This document shows positions 50,394 through 59,091 of a stretch of DNA of 64,000 bases, one piece after another; the first letter of the stretch is position 1, and each line of letters opens with the position of its first letter. This stretch comes from Sphingopyxis sp. YR583 (GTDB taxonomy: Bacteria > Pseudomonadota > Alphaproteobacteria > Sphingomonadales > Sphingomonadaceae). The notes beneath the pieces are model-generated. The model worked only from the letters and a program-made list of their open reading frames with translations. It made no database searches and was not told the origin of the DNA. The DNA lies in NCBI RefSeq assembly GCF_900108295.1, contig NZ_FNWK01000004.1:62001-126000 (forward strand). The letters are read 5' to 3'. Both the position numbers and the translations under genes were made by a program.

Positions 50394-51779
50394 ATGAAAT
50401 TCGACGCGGGATCATTCCGCGACCCTTCGGGTCGCGTGCTTCGTCATGACAATCGCGTCCTGCGCGCGGTGTTCGAGGCCGGCGCATCGCAGTTCGCTGC
50501 CGTCAAGGACAGCGGCGTGCTCGACGACATGATCGGCCAGGGCTGGTTGCTTCCGGCCGACACGCTGGCGAACGAAAATCTCGACGAATTGGCTCCCGGC
50601 GCAATCCATTGGCTGGAGCATCCGGTCCTCGATTTCGTGTCCTATCCATACGAATGGTGCTTCTCCGCGCTGAAAGCCGCGGCGCTTCATCATCTCGATT
50701 TCCATATCGCCCTGCTGGGGCGGGGGTTCACCCTGTCAGATGCGACGGCCTATAATGTCCAGTTCCAGGGGACGAAGCCGGTCTTCATCGATCATCTCTC
50801 GATCATTCCCTATGAAGATGGATCCGCATGGGCGGGGCAGCGGCAGTTCGGAATGCAGTTCCTCAACCCGCTTTACCTCTGGGCAAAGAAGGGCATCGCT
50901 CCGCACGCATGGTATCGCGGTTCGGTGGAAGGCATCGAGCCCGAAGAGCTGGTAAAGCTCCTCGGCCTGCGCGATCGCCTGTCGTTCACCGTCATGGCGC
51001 ATATCGTCGGGCCCGCGGCCTTCGCGCGTCGCCGCGTTGCAGAGGGGCTGGACACCAAGCCGCACCGCGCCGCGCATTTGCCCAAGCAGCGTCTGATCGC
51101 GTTGCTGACCAGCCTGCGCGACTATATCGCGGGTCTCGCTCTCGCCGGCGAAAAGACGGTGTGGGATGATTACGCCGCCAACAACAGCTATGACGAAGCA
51201 CGCCGCAATACGAAGCACGCCTTTGTCGCAGAGACGGTCGGCCGTGTCGCGCCGGACATGTTGTTCGACATCGGCTGCAACAGCGGGGACTTCAGCCAGA
51301 CGTCGATCGACGCCGGCGCCCGCAGCGTCGTCGGGTTCGACTTCGATTTCGGCGCGCTCGAACGCGCTTTTGCCCGGTTCGATCGGTCGGGTGCCCGTGT
51401 CTTGCCGCTATGGCTCGATGCGACCAATCCGAGTCCGGCGCAAGGATGGGCGGGCGCCGAGCGCAAGAGCCTGCTCGATCGCTCGAACGCCGACATGGTG
51501 CTTGCGCTTGCCGTGATCCATCATCTGGCAATCGCCAAGAATATCCCGCTCGATATGGCGGTCGACTGGCTTATGAGCCTCGCGCCCTCGGGCGTCATCG
51601 AATTTCCCTCCAAGGCCGACCCGATGGTCGCGCAATTGCTGCGCCACCGGCCCGACATTTTCCCGGACTATACCGAAGAGGCCTTTCTTCGGCACGTCGG
51701 CGCGCGCGGCCGCATCGTCCGCGAAGATCGCATTGGCGAGGGTGGACGGCTGATCGTCGCATACGATCGCCGCGGCTGA
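50394..51779 (+). CDS. NoeA-like SAM-dependent methyltransferase
   Basis: 461 aa. The C-terminal half is a class I methyltransferase: LFDIGCNSGDFSQTSI (motif I, about residues 290-305), VVGFDFDFGALERA (motif II) and LALAVIHHLAI (motif IV-like). The N-terminal 280 residues (YPYEWCFSALKAAALHHLD, DATAYNVQFQGTKPVFIDHLS) are the extra domain typical of nodulation NoeA-like methyltransferases, which modify sugar or lipid groups. ATG 50394 overlaps nothing and follows the small gene by five bases; the sulfatase-like gene follows by four. Confidence 0.88.
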   Translation: MKFDAGSFRDPSGRVLRHDNRVLRAVFEAGASQFAAVKDSGVLDDMIGQGWLLPADTLANENLDELAPGAIHWLEHPVLDFVSYPYEWCFSALKAAALHHLDFHIALLGRGFTLSDATAYNVQFQGTKPVFIDHLSIIPYEDGSAWAGQRQFGMQFLNPLYLWAKKGIAPHAWYRGSVEGIEPEELVKLLGLRDRLSFTVMAHIVGPAAFARRRVAEGLDTKPHRAAHLPKQRLIALLTSLRDYIAGLALAGEKTVWDDYAANNSYDEARRNTKHAFVAETVGRVAPDMLFDIGCNSGDFSQTSIDAGARSVVGFDFDFGALERAFARFDRSGARVLPLWLDATNPSPAQGWAGAERKSLLDRSNADMVLALAVIHHLAIAKNIPLDMAVDWLMSLAPSGVIEFPSKADPMVAQLLRHRPDIFPDYTEEAFLRHVGARGRIVREDRIGEGGRLIVAYDRRG

Positions 51780-51783
51780 ACCT

Positions 51784-53340
51784 ATGAGTTCGCTGACCGC
51801 TCGTGTGGCAAAATATCCTGTCGCCGGGATATTGGTCACGCTCATCGCAGTCATCGCGTTCTGGAACGGCAATCAGCTTCGTCTGGGCTTCGAGAGCGTC
51901 TGGCCGACGATGGCCAGTGCCATCGCCGTCGCGGCAATCGTCACGACGCTTTTCCGCGCGATATGCGGCGACTGGATGCGCGCCGGCATCGCGTCGGGTT
52001 TCGCGGCCTTCTACTTCTTCTATATCCCGCGGCTGCTGGCGTTGCTGCCCCTGCCTTTTGCGGCGGCAGCCGCTGCGCATGTTGCGGTTATCGCGGGCCT
52101 TGTTCTGCTCTATCGCGCGCTCCCTTCCGATCGGGCGAAATTCGGCGATATCGGGGGGCGGATCAATTTATTGTGCGCTTTGCTCCTGACGATCAATATT
52201 GCACCGCTCGCGGTCCAGCAACTGCGCCTCGAAGCCGCACGCGGACCGGCGCTGGAAGGCTTGGCGGCGTTAGAGGGCAGGGCGGAAGCCCGCGACCCCG
52301 ACGTGTGGCACATCCTGTTTGATCGCTATGCCGCCGCCGACACGTTGAAATCGCGCTATGGTTTCGACAATCAGCCTTTTGTCGACGCGCTGCGCCAGCG
52401 TGGCTTCGTGGTCCAGGATCACGCCTATTCCAATTATCAGCGGACGAGCCATTCGGTCGCTTCCACGATGAACGGCGTGCTGCTCGACCGGATGGGCGGG
52501 CGGATGACCGGAGAGCCGGGCGATTGGGTTCCGATTTATCGCGCCGCGCGTGACGGGGATGCCATTCGGCGATTCAATGATTTCGGCTATCGTACCATTT
52601 TCGCCGGCAGCTGGTGGGAACCGACGCGGTTCAGCACCGCCGCGCAGGATTCGATCCGGATCCGGGCGCTGCCGCAACTCGCCCGACTGGCGATCGACCA
52701 GTCGGCCGCGGGCTTCTGGCTAGGCAGGCTCGACCTGCCCTATTTCGACGGACGCGGGGACCAATGCCACCGCGCTAACGAGAAATTTCGCAGGCTGCGC
52801 GAAGTCGCGCGCGATCCGGCGCGAAAGCATGTATTCGCCCATTTCCTGGTACCGCACCCGCCGTTCGTATTGAACGCCGACGGCAGTTGCCGGACGCTGG
52901 AAGCCGCGCAAAAGGCGTCGCGCTCCGAAAATTATGTCGATCAGGTGCGCTTCGCCAATCGGGAGGTGCTGGGGCTCATCGATGCGATCCTCGCCGGGCC
53001 ACGGCCCGCGGTTATCGTCCTCCACAGCGATGAAGGGCCTTGGCCCGCCCCCTATGTCGGCGACGAGCACGGCCTTGGCACCGACCCGGTTCCCGTCCCG
53101 TGGAGCAAATTGTCGGATGGTCAACTCCGCGAGAAAATGGGCATATTGCTCGCCGTGCGCGATCCGTCGGGCCGCGCGCCGGTCACGATGCCCGCATCGC
53201 CCGTGCAAATCTATCCCGCCATCCTGCGTGATCATTTCGGATCGACACAGCCGCTGCCGCCGTCCCGCCACTACATGTTCAAGGGCGACAGTGCGCTTTA
53301 TGACTTCGAGGACGTCAGCGACAGGCTCGCCGCCAACTAG
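51784..53340 (+). CDS. Alkaline-phosphatase-superfamily membrane protein (sulfatase-like)
   Basis: 518 aa. About five N-terminal membrane helices (to residue 150) are followed by a periplasmic phosphatase/sulfatase-like domain: HILFDRYAAADTLKSRYGFD, SNYQRTSHSVASTMNGVLLD, FAHFLVPHPPFVLN and VIVLHSDEGPW with EHGLG. The metal-site pattern (Asp, Thr/Ser, Asp-His) fits phosphoethanolamine or phosphoglycerol transferases and sulfatases, but the usual N-terminal D-x-x-x-C/T-P core is diverged. It may move or remove a head group on a lipid or glycan. It is coupled to the methyltransferase gene. Confidence 0.8.
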   Translation: MSSLTARVAKYPVAGILVTLIAVIAFWNGNQLRLGFESVWPTMASAIAVAAIVTTLFRAICGDWMRAGIASGFAAFYFFYIPRLLALLPLPFAAAAAAHVAVIAGLVLLYRALPSDRAKFGDIGGRINLLCALLLTINIAPLAVQQLRLEAARGPALEGLAALEGRAEARDPDVWHILFDRYAAADTLKSRYGFDNQPFVDALRQRGFVVQDHAYSNYQRTSHSVASTMNGVLLDRMGGRMTGEPGDWVPIYRAARDGDAIRRFNDFGYRTIFAGSWWEPTRFSTAAQDSIRIRALPQLARLAIDQSAAGFWLGRLDLPYFDGRGDQCHRANEKFRRLREVARDPARKHVFAHFLVPHPPFVLNADGSCRTLEAAQKASRSENYVDQVRFANREVLGLIDAILAGPRPAVIVLHSDEGPWPAPYVGDEHGLGTDPVPVPWSKLSDGQLREKMGILLAVRDPSGRAPVTMPASPVQIYPAILRDHFGSTQPLPPSRHYMFKGDSALYDFEDVSDRLAAN

Positions 53341-53488
53341 AGGTTCGACTGCGGTCCATTTTGTTCCAGGCGGCTGCGCGGCATCCGATTTAGCCCTAAA
53401 TTAACCTTGTTGTGGCACCTCGTCGCTGCGGGAGGAGCGGCATCGACTGCTCACCGCGGGACCAGTTTTCTGCCTTTTGGGGTAACCG

Positions 53489-54454
53489 ATGCGATCCAGC
53501 CTACGCGCCATTCCGCCCGAGATTGTCATTGCCGGGGCTTCATTGGCGGTGATGTTCCTCCTGTCGGTCGCCTTCAATCTGCCGATCGTCTTGCCGTCGG
53601 GCAATCGGGCCGCCTTCGTCGGGGTTCATTATCTCTATCCGCTGATCGGCGTCGCGCTTCTGGGCGTGGCGACATTCGCCGCCGGAAAGCGTGATGTTTC
53701 GGCGAGCTTCTTCATCGCATTGCCATGCTATATCGCGATCCTGTTCGCGCACTTCCACATCAAGCTTTGGATTCCGCATATCAATCCCGCACTTTATGAC
53801 GATTTTTACTGGCAGACGGATCAGATGGTCCGCCCGATCGTCGATGCGTGCATCTATATCCGGAAAAACCTGTTCGGGTTGGTGACGTATGAATCGAACT
53901 TCTACATGCTGTCGTTTATCGGCCTGTTCTACACCAGCTTCCTCTATCACGCGATGAAGACGCCCGCCCATTTCCGGACGTTGGTCGTGGCCGTCCTGCT
54001 CGTGCAATCGCTCGGCGCGATCGCCTATCTGGTCGCGCCGGCGGTGGGGCCGTTCATCTATGAACGCGGCATCGATCCCTTCGTCACGCCGGGCCAACTC
54101 GGCATGCTCGATTTCTATCGCAGCTCGGTTGCGGGGGGCTCGGAATGGCTGGCAGAGCGTGGCGGCACCGATTTTACCGCAGGGCTGGCCGCAATGCCGT
54201 CGCTGCACGCCGCCGGGGCTTTCCTGTTCTTTCTCTTCGCCTGGAAGCACGGCCGGATCCTCCTGCCGCTCTATTCGATCATCCTCTTTTTCATCCTCGT
54301 CACATCGATCGCGACCCGCTGGCATTATGTCATCGACGTGCCTGTCGGTATCGCGCTGGCGTGGGGCTGCCTCTGGCTTGCCGAGCGGATCGTTCCCGTC
54401 GAAAAGGTCGAAACTGTCGAGCCGACCGGGGATGCGGTGCCCGCCGTCGCCTGA
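53489..54454 (+). CDS. PAP2-superfamily membrane enzyme, AUR1/inositolphosphotransferase-like
   Basis: 321 aa with about seven membrane helices. AAMPSLHAAGAFLF (PSLH) and SIATRWHYVIDVPVGIALA (H...D) form the PAP2 catalytic site; the long spacing and overall layout match PAP2_3, the branch holding fungal inositol phosphorylceramide synthase AUR1. Such enzymes move a phospho-head group between lipids, or remove a lipid phosphate. A sphingolipid-making sphingomonad gives an obvious possible acceptor, but simple phosphatidate phosphatase activity is equally open. It lies 148 bases after the sulfatase-like gene and may have its own promoter; ATG follows TTTTGGGGTAACCG. Confidence 0.85.
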   Translation: MRSSLRAIPPEIVIAGASLAVMFLLSVAFNLPIVLPSGNRAAFVGVHYLYPLIGVALLGVATFAAGKRDVSASFFIALPCYIAILFAHFHIKLWIPHINPALYDDFYWQTDQMVRPIVDACIYIRKNLFGLVTYESNFYMLSFIGLFYTSFLYHAMKTPAHFRTLVVAVLLVQSLGAIAYLVAPAVGPFIYERGIDPFVTPGQLGMLDFYRSSVAGGSEWLAERGGTDFTAGLAAMPSLHAAGAFLFFLFAWKHGRILLPLYSIILFFILVTSIATRWHYVIDVPVGIALAWGCLWLAERIVPVEKVETVEPTGDAVPAVA

Positions 54455-54475
54455 CCCTTGCTTCCGCCGCGGCGT

Positions 54476-56773
54476 TCAATCGCCGAGGTCGACCCCATGC
54501 GCGGTCGCCCAGTTCCGATACTGGCTGCGCGGATCGGCTGACGGTTGCGCCAACAGCCCGGGCATGTCGGCGCGCAGCGCGGCGAGATCGAGCGAGCGGA
54601 TCATCGCCTTGACCGGGCCGACACCCGCGGGCGTGATCGACAGGCGTTCGATACCGACACCAAGCAACGCCATGGCTTCGAGCGGACGTCCGCCCATTTC
54701 GCCGCATACGCCCAGCGCGACCTTCGATCCCGACACCGTTCGCACAACGCGCGCAAGGTAGCGCATCACCGTCGGCGACAACCAGTCATAGCGTTCGGCA
54801 AGCCGCGGGTGTGCGCGGTCGGCCGCGAACAGGAACTGCGTGAGGTCGTTGGTGCCGATCGACAGAAAATCGAGGTGCGGCAGCATCAGGTCGAGCGTTT
54901 CGAGAAGGCCCGGCACTTCGAGCATCGCGCCATAGCGGATCGCGACGGGCAGCTTCTTGTTATGGCTGGCAAGCCAGGCGCGCTGGCCGACGAAGAGGTT
55001 GCGCGCGGCTTCATATTCCCAAGGCTCCGACACCATCGGGAACATCACGTTGAGCGTCCGACCGGCGGCGGCTTCCATCAGCGCCCGCGCCTGAACCTTC
55101 AAAAGTCCTTCGCGTTCGAGCGCAAGGCGCAGCGCGCGCCAGCCCATCGCCGGATTTTCCTCATGCGCGCTGTCGCCGACATTCATATAGGGCAGCGCCT
55201 TGTCGCCGCCGATGTCGACGGTGCGAAAGATCACCGGGCGGTCGCCCGCGGCGTCGAGCACATCGCGATAGAGCCGCTGCTGACGGTCACGCGACGGCAA
55301 AGTCGCCGATACGAGGAACTGGAATTCGGTGCGGAACAGGCCGATCCCGCGCGCGCCCGTCAGGTCGAGCGCGGCGACATCTTCGCGCAGGCCCGCATTG
55401 ATCATCAGTTCGATTGCGACACCGTCCTTGGTGACTGCGGGAAGATCGCGGAGCGAAGCGAGATTGGCGCGGCGCTTTTGCGAAATTTCCAGCTTGGCGT
55501 CGAACGCGTCCTGCACCGCCTGCGTCGGGCGCACGTGAAGCTGGCCTGCCGAGGCATCGAGCAGCAACAGATCGCCTTCGCGGATCGACGCGCGCACATC
55601 GCTGACGCGGCCGATCACCGGTACGCCCATTGCGCGCGCGACGATGATGACGTGCGCGGTCAGGGATCCTTCCTCGAGCACGACGCCTTTCAGGCGGCGG
55701 CGGTCATATTCGAGCAGTTCGGCGGGGCCGAGGTTGCGCGCGATCAGGATCGAATCCTGCCGCAGGCCCATTTGCGCTGCGGTGCCCATCTGGCCCGACA
55801 CGATGCGGATCAGCCGGTTCGACAGATCTTCCAGATCGTGCATGCGGTCGCGCAGCAACGGGTCGTCGATCTGGCGCATCCGCATCCGGGTGCGTTGCTG
55901 AACGCGCTCGATCGCCGCCTCGGCGGTCAGGCCGCTGTCGATTGCCTCGTTGATCCGGCGCGACCATCCCTCGTCATAGGCGAACATCTTGTAGGTCTCG
56001 ATGACCTCCTCATGCTCGCCGCCGACGCCGAAGTCGGCCGAGCTCGCCATGCGGTCGATCTGTTCGCGCATCTTGTCGAACGCGGCATAGACGCGGTGAC
56101 GCTCGGCCTCGGTATCGTCGGCGACCGTGTGCTCGATGGTGATGCGCGGCTGGTGAAACACCGCGACCCCGGCGCCCATGCCGTCGACCAGCTTCTGCCC
56201 GTTCAGCCGCTGCGCCGACTGATCGGCTGCGGCGGCATCGGTGCGTGCCGCGGTGTCGACGAGGTCGGCGTTGGCGATCAGTTCGGACAGCACCATCGCG
56301 ACGGTCTGCAACGTCTCGATCTCGATATCGTCATAGCGGCGCGGATCTGCGTGCTGAACGCAAAGCACCCCGACCGCGCGCTCGCGGCGGATGATCGGGA
56401 CACCGGCAAAGCTGTGGAACAATTCTTCGCCGGTTTCGGGGCGATAGGAAAAGTCGGGGTGCGCTGCGGCTTCATCGAGGTTGAGCGTTTCGATCTGGTC
56501 GGCGATCATTCCGACCAACCCCTCGCCGAGGCCAAGGCGCGTGACGTGTACCGCCTCCTGCTTCAGCCCGCGTGTCGCATAAAGTTCGAGCGCGCCTTCG
56601 CGCAGCAGGTAGATCGAGCAGACCTCGCTATCGAGGCATTCGCCGATGATCCCGACGACCTGGTTCAGCTTTCCTTGCGCATTGGCGCGCGATGCCATGA
56701 CCTCGTGCAGCCGGGTCAGGATGGTGCGCGCCGACTGGGCGGCCGACGAGGGCGGGGGCGGGGCGTTGGTCAT
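54476..56773 (-). CDS. ptsP: Phosphoenolpyruvate-protein phosphotransferase of the nitrogen PTS (PtsP)
   Basis: 765 aa. An N-terminal GAF domain (about 15-160, EVCSIYLLREGALELYATRG) precedes EI-type domains: the phospho-His region GSLTAHVIIVARAMGVPVIG, and the PEP-binding barrel with RGIGLFRTEFQFLV, GTNDLTQFLFAADR and CGEMGGRP. It starts the nitrogen-related phosphorelay EI-Ntr to NPr to EIIA-Ntr, linking nitrogen and potassium state to regulation. ATG 56773 is the natural start; the longer frame to 56833 lacks support. It is convergent with the PAP2 gene. Confidence 0.95.
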   Translation of the reverse strand: MTNAPPPPSSAAQSARTILTRLHEVMASRANAQGKLNQVVGIIGECLDSEVCSIYLLREGALELYATRGLKQEAVHVTRLGLGEGLVGMIADQIETLNLDEAAAHPDFSYRPETGEELFHSFAGVPIIRRERAVGVLCVQHADPRRYDDIEIETLQTVAMVLSELIANADLVDTAARTDAAAADQSAQRLNGQKLVDGMGAGVAVFHQPRITIEHTVADDTEAERHRVYAAFDKMREQIDRMASSADFGVGGEHEEVIETYKMFAYDEGWSRRINEAIDSGLTAEAAIERVQQRTRMRMRQIDDPLLRDRMHDLEDLSNRLIRIVSGQMGTAAQMGLRQDSILIARNLGPAELLEYDRRRLKGVVLEEGSLTAHVIIVARAMGVPVIGRVSDVRASIREGDLLLLDASAGQLHVRPTQAVQDAFDAKLEISQKRRANLASLRDLPAVTKDGVAIELMINAGLREDVAALDLTGARGIGLFRTEFQFLVSATLPSRDRQQRLYRDVLDAAGDRPVIFRTVDIGGDKALPYMNVGDSAHEENPAMGWRALRLALEREGLLKVQARALMEAAAGRTLNVMFPMVSEPWEYEAARNLFVGQRAWLASHNKKLPVAIRYGAMLEVPGLLETLDLMLPHLDFLSIGTNDLTQFLFAADRAHPRLAERYDWLSPTVMRYLARVVRTVSGSKVALGVCGEMGGRPLEAMALLGVGIERLSITPAGVGPVKAMIRSLDLAALRADMPGLLAQPSADPRSQYRNWATAHGVDLGD

Positions 56774-56859
56774 CGCAATCCTGCTAACAGAAGGATGCGG
56801 TGCGCGCCAATACCCCGCGCACGATTGGCCCATCTATTCCTGCGCGGCGCGCCGGCGCG

Positions 56860-57588
56860 TCAGTGGTTCCCCGACGATGGGAGGGTGACCGATGCGGTGG
56901 TACCAACCGGAGCCGGTGTGGCCGGCGTCATGATCGTTGCCGGCTTCGGTGCATATTTGGCATCCCAAGCGACGACATCGACCTGATATTGGGCATAGGC
57001 CTGATAGAATTCGTTGAACGGCTCATCGAGCCGTGCGAGATGCGCCGGCGCTTGTTCGAGCAGTTGCGCGGTCGGTGTCGACGAGACGATCTGGGCGATC
57101 TCGTTCGCACGGGGACAGAAAGCGCGCTGTGCCGGCGGCTGCGCGAAATAGTTGAACAATTGCGTCGACAGCCGGTCGCGCGGGGCGATGCCGTTGTTCT
57201 TATTCTCCTTGCCCAGCTGGGTGATCACCGATTTCTCGGTCGATTTGATTACTTTGCCATGCGTCTTGATGATGTTGTTATACGCTGAGACGAGCGTGCT
57301 TTCCTCGAGCCCGCGGCAGCCGATAGCCGCGACGTTCAGCCCGATCTTGAGCTGCCAGAAGGCCTTGTCGCCGGTGACGCCGCTATTTGCGGTGACGAAG
57401 CGGCCGTCGAGCCCGCGCGCGGGCAGGATCTGGGTCAGCGAGGCATTGCCCGGCGGCAGCGGCCGCGGCGGTATGACGACCGCAACGGGCGGCGGCGGGG
57501 GCGGCGGGGGCGGCGCGACCGGTTTGGGCGCACAGGCGGCTACGCTCGCAAGCAGACCGGCTACGATAATTTTACGCGACAAATTCAT
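56860..57588 (-). CDS. Lipoprotein with proline-rich linker, hypothetical
   Basis: 242 aa. The lipobox LLASVAAC makes it a lipoprotein with mature Cys19, followed by a run of nine prolines and a 200-residue soluble domain with two Cys (AIGCRGL, AFCPRA) and many polar helices. The Pro run would span part of the periplasm or peptidoglycan. No family recognised. ATG 57588 has GGGGAGTGGG upstream. It lies 86 bases before ptsP on the same strand and 32 bases after the nitronate monooxygenase-like gene, so the three may be co-transcribed. Confidence 0.75.
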   Translation of the reverse strand: MNLSRKIIVAGLLASVAACAPKPVAPPPPPPPPPVAVVIPPRPLPPGNASLTQILPARGLDGRFVTANSGVTGDKAFWQLKIGLNVAAIGCRGLEESTLVSAYNNIIKTHGKVIKSTEKSVITQLGKENKNNGIAPRDRLSTQLFNYFAQPPAQRAFCPRANEIAQIVSSTPTAQLLEQAPAHLARLDEPFNEFYQAYAQYQVDVVAWDAKYAPKPATIMTPATPAPVGTTASVTLPSSGNH

Positions 57589-57620
57589 GACCCACTCCCC
57601 ATCCGCATAACCATGCGGGA

Positions 57621-58625
57621 TCAACCCCGGGCGTGCAACGCCGCTTCGGCCTGTTGCACCAGAGATGCGACGATTGCTGCCGCGCTCTCCTCTTCCGATA
57701 CCATACCGACAGATTGCCCTGCCATTAACGAACCATTTTCGACGTCGCCGTCGATCACCGCGCGGCGCAGCGCGCCGGCCCAATAATGCTCGATTTCAAG
57801 CTGCGCTTCCATCATGTCGACCTCGCCCTTGTCGAGCTTGTTCGCGACTTCGCGCTGTTTTGCGGTGAAAGCTTCGGTGCCCGCGTTCTTGAGCGCGCGG
57901 ACCGGGATGACCGGCAGGCGCGGGTCGATCTGGACGCTCGCCACCGCTTCGCGTGCCGAGGCGCGCAGGAAGGCCTTTTTGAAATTGGGGTGCGCGATGC
58001 TTTCGGTCGCGCAGACGAAGCGGGTGCCGAGTTGGACCCCCGATGCGCCCATTTCGAGATAAGCGGCGATCGCTTCGCCGCGGCCGATACCCCCGGCGAC
58101 GAACACCGGGACTTCGTCCGCGAGCGTGGGAAGAATTTCCTGCGCCAGCACGCTCGTCGAAACCGGACCGATATGGCCGCCGGCTTCCATCCCCTCGATC
58201 ACCAGCGCATCGACGCCCGAGCGGACCAGCTTTTTCGCCAGTGCCAGCGTGGGGGCAAAGCAGAGGACCTTGGCGCCTGATGCCTTGATCGCCTCCAGGC
58301 TGCCCTTGGGCGGCAGCCCGCCCGCGAGTACGACATGGCCGACATCATGCTTCGCACAGACCTCGATCAGGTCGAACAATTGCGGGTGCATCGTGATCAG
58401 GTTGACGCCGAAATTGCGCGTTGCCAGCGCCTTGGTCGCGGCGATTTCGGTATCGAGCAGTTCGGGCGTCATTGCGCCGCACGCGATCACGCCGAACCCG
58501 CCGGCATTGCTGATCGCGCTGACCAGATGGCGTTCGGAAACCCAGCTCATCGCACCGCAGAGAATGGCATAGTCGCTGCCGAGAAGTTCGGTTCCGCGGG
58601 CCATCAGATCGTTAATTTTGCTCAT
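57621..58625 (-). CDS. Nitronate monooxygenase-family flavoprotein
   Basis: 334 aa FMN-dependent TIM barrel. CGAMSWVSERHLVSAISNAG (substrate/FMN side), EGMEAGGHIGP (active-site His) and FVAGGIGRGEAIAAYLEMGA plus QLGTRFVCATES (phosphate-binding part) are the nitronate monooxygenase / 2-nitropropane dioxygenase pattern. FabK-type enoyl-ACP reductases and several unknown oxidases share it. ATG 58625 follows a sparse ribosome site. The true substrate is not predicted. Confidence 0.88.
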   Translation of the reverse strand: MSKINDLMARGTELLGSDYAILCGAMSWVSERHLVSAISNAGGFGVIACGAMTPELLDTEIAATKALATRNFGVNLITMHPQLFDLIEVCAKHDVGHVVLAGGLPPKGSLEAIKASGAKVLCFAPTLALAKKLVRSGVDALVIEGMEAGGHIGPVSTSVLAQEILPTLADEVPVFVAGGIGRGEAIAAYLEMGASGVQLGTRFVCATESIAHPNFKKAFLRASAREAVASVQIDPRLPVIPVRALKNAGTEAFTAKQREVANKLDKGEVDMMEAQLEIEHYWAGALRRAVIDGDVENGSLMAGQSVGMVSEEESAAAIVASLVQQAEAALHARG

Positions 58626-58768
58626 TGAGGACGCCTTTGCCAGCACTGGGACTCGCGCGCAATCCCCGGCGTCGCCCGGTCGGTCGGCTCGTCGCATGCT
58701 CGAATCCGTTCGCCGCGGTCCGTTTGGCGCAACAACCCAACCTTTCGGCGCAGAAAGCAAATCAATCA

Positions 58769-58796
58769 TTGTCTACTAAATCACTTGGCATATGCT
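58769..58796 (+). promoter_or_regulatory. Candidate promoter of the DUF2292-TonB pair
   Basis: TTGTCT (58769-58774), a 16-base spacer and TATGCT (58791-58796), 33 bases before the DUF2292 start codon in an AT-rich gap. Confidence 0.45.
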
Positions 58797-58829
58797 TGAC
58801 CGGCGAATCCACGAGGGAAAGGAATTACC

Positions 58830-59000
58830 ATGAGCGCTATCAACGAAGTCGCCAAAGGCGGCTCCGAAGAGGTGCCGCGCGCCATTCAGACCGTGCTCGA
58901 AGCACTCGACAAGCTGAAGTTCGGTGCAATCCAGCTGACCGTGCACGAGGGGCGTCTTGTGCAGGTCGATGTGACCGAACGGCACCGCTACCCGAACTGA
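58830..59000 (+). CDS. DUF2292 (YezD-family) small protein
   Basis: 56 aa: start MSAINEVAKGGSEEVPRAIQ, core LDKLKFGAIQLTVHEGRLV, end VDVTERHRYPN. The core matches the YezD/DUF2292 family, small proteins I recall next to sulfur-assimilation and TonB receptor genes. ATG 58830 follows GAGGGAAAGGAATTACC, a good ribosome site. The gene is 92 bases before a TonB receptor gene on the same strand, with a hairpin between. Its role may be small regulator or adaptor in sulfur starvation, but this is inferred from family context only. Confidence 0.82.
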   Translation: MSAINEVAKGGSEEVPRAIQTVLEALDKLKFGAIQLTVHEGRLVQVDVTERHRYPN

Positions 59001-59017
59001 AATTTTTTGAGCTCCCA

Positions 59018-59034
59018 AGGGGACTGCGTCCCCT
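59018..59034 (+). other. Hairpin between the DUF2292 and TonB genes
   Basis: AGGGGAC-TGC-GTCCCCT: perfect 7-bp stem, no U-tract after it. It could tune read-through, processing or translation between the small gene and the receptor gene. The T-run lies before the stem (59003-59008), opposite to a rightward terminator. Confidence 0.5.
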
Positions 59035-59091
59035 CCTGCCGCAGACCGGACCGCCGGATGTGGTGATTTCTATTGCAACAGGAATTGACCC

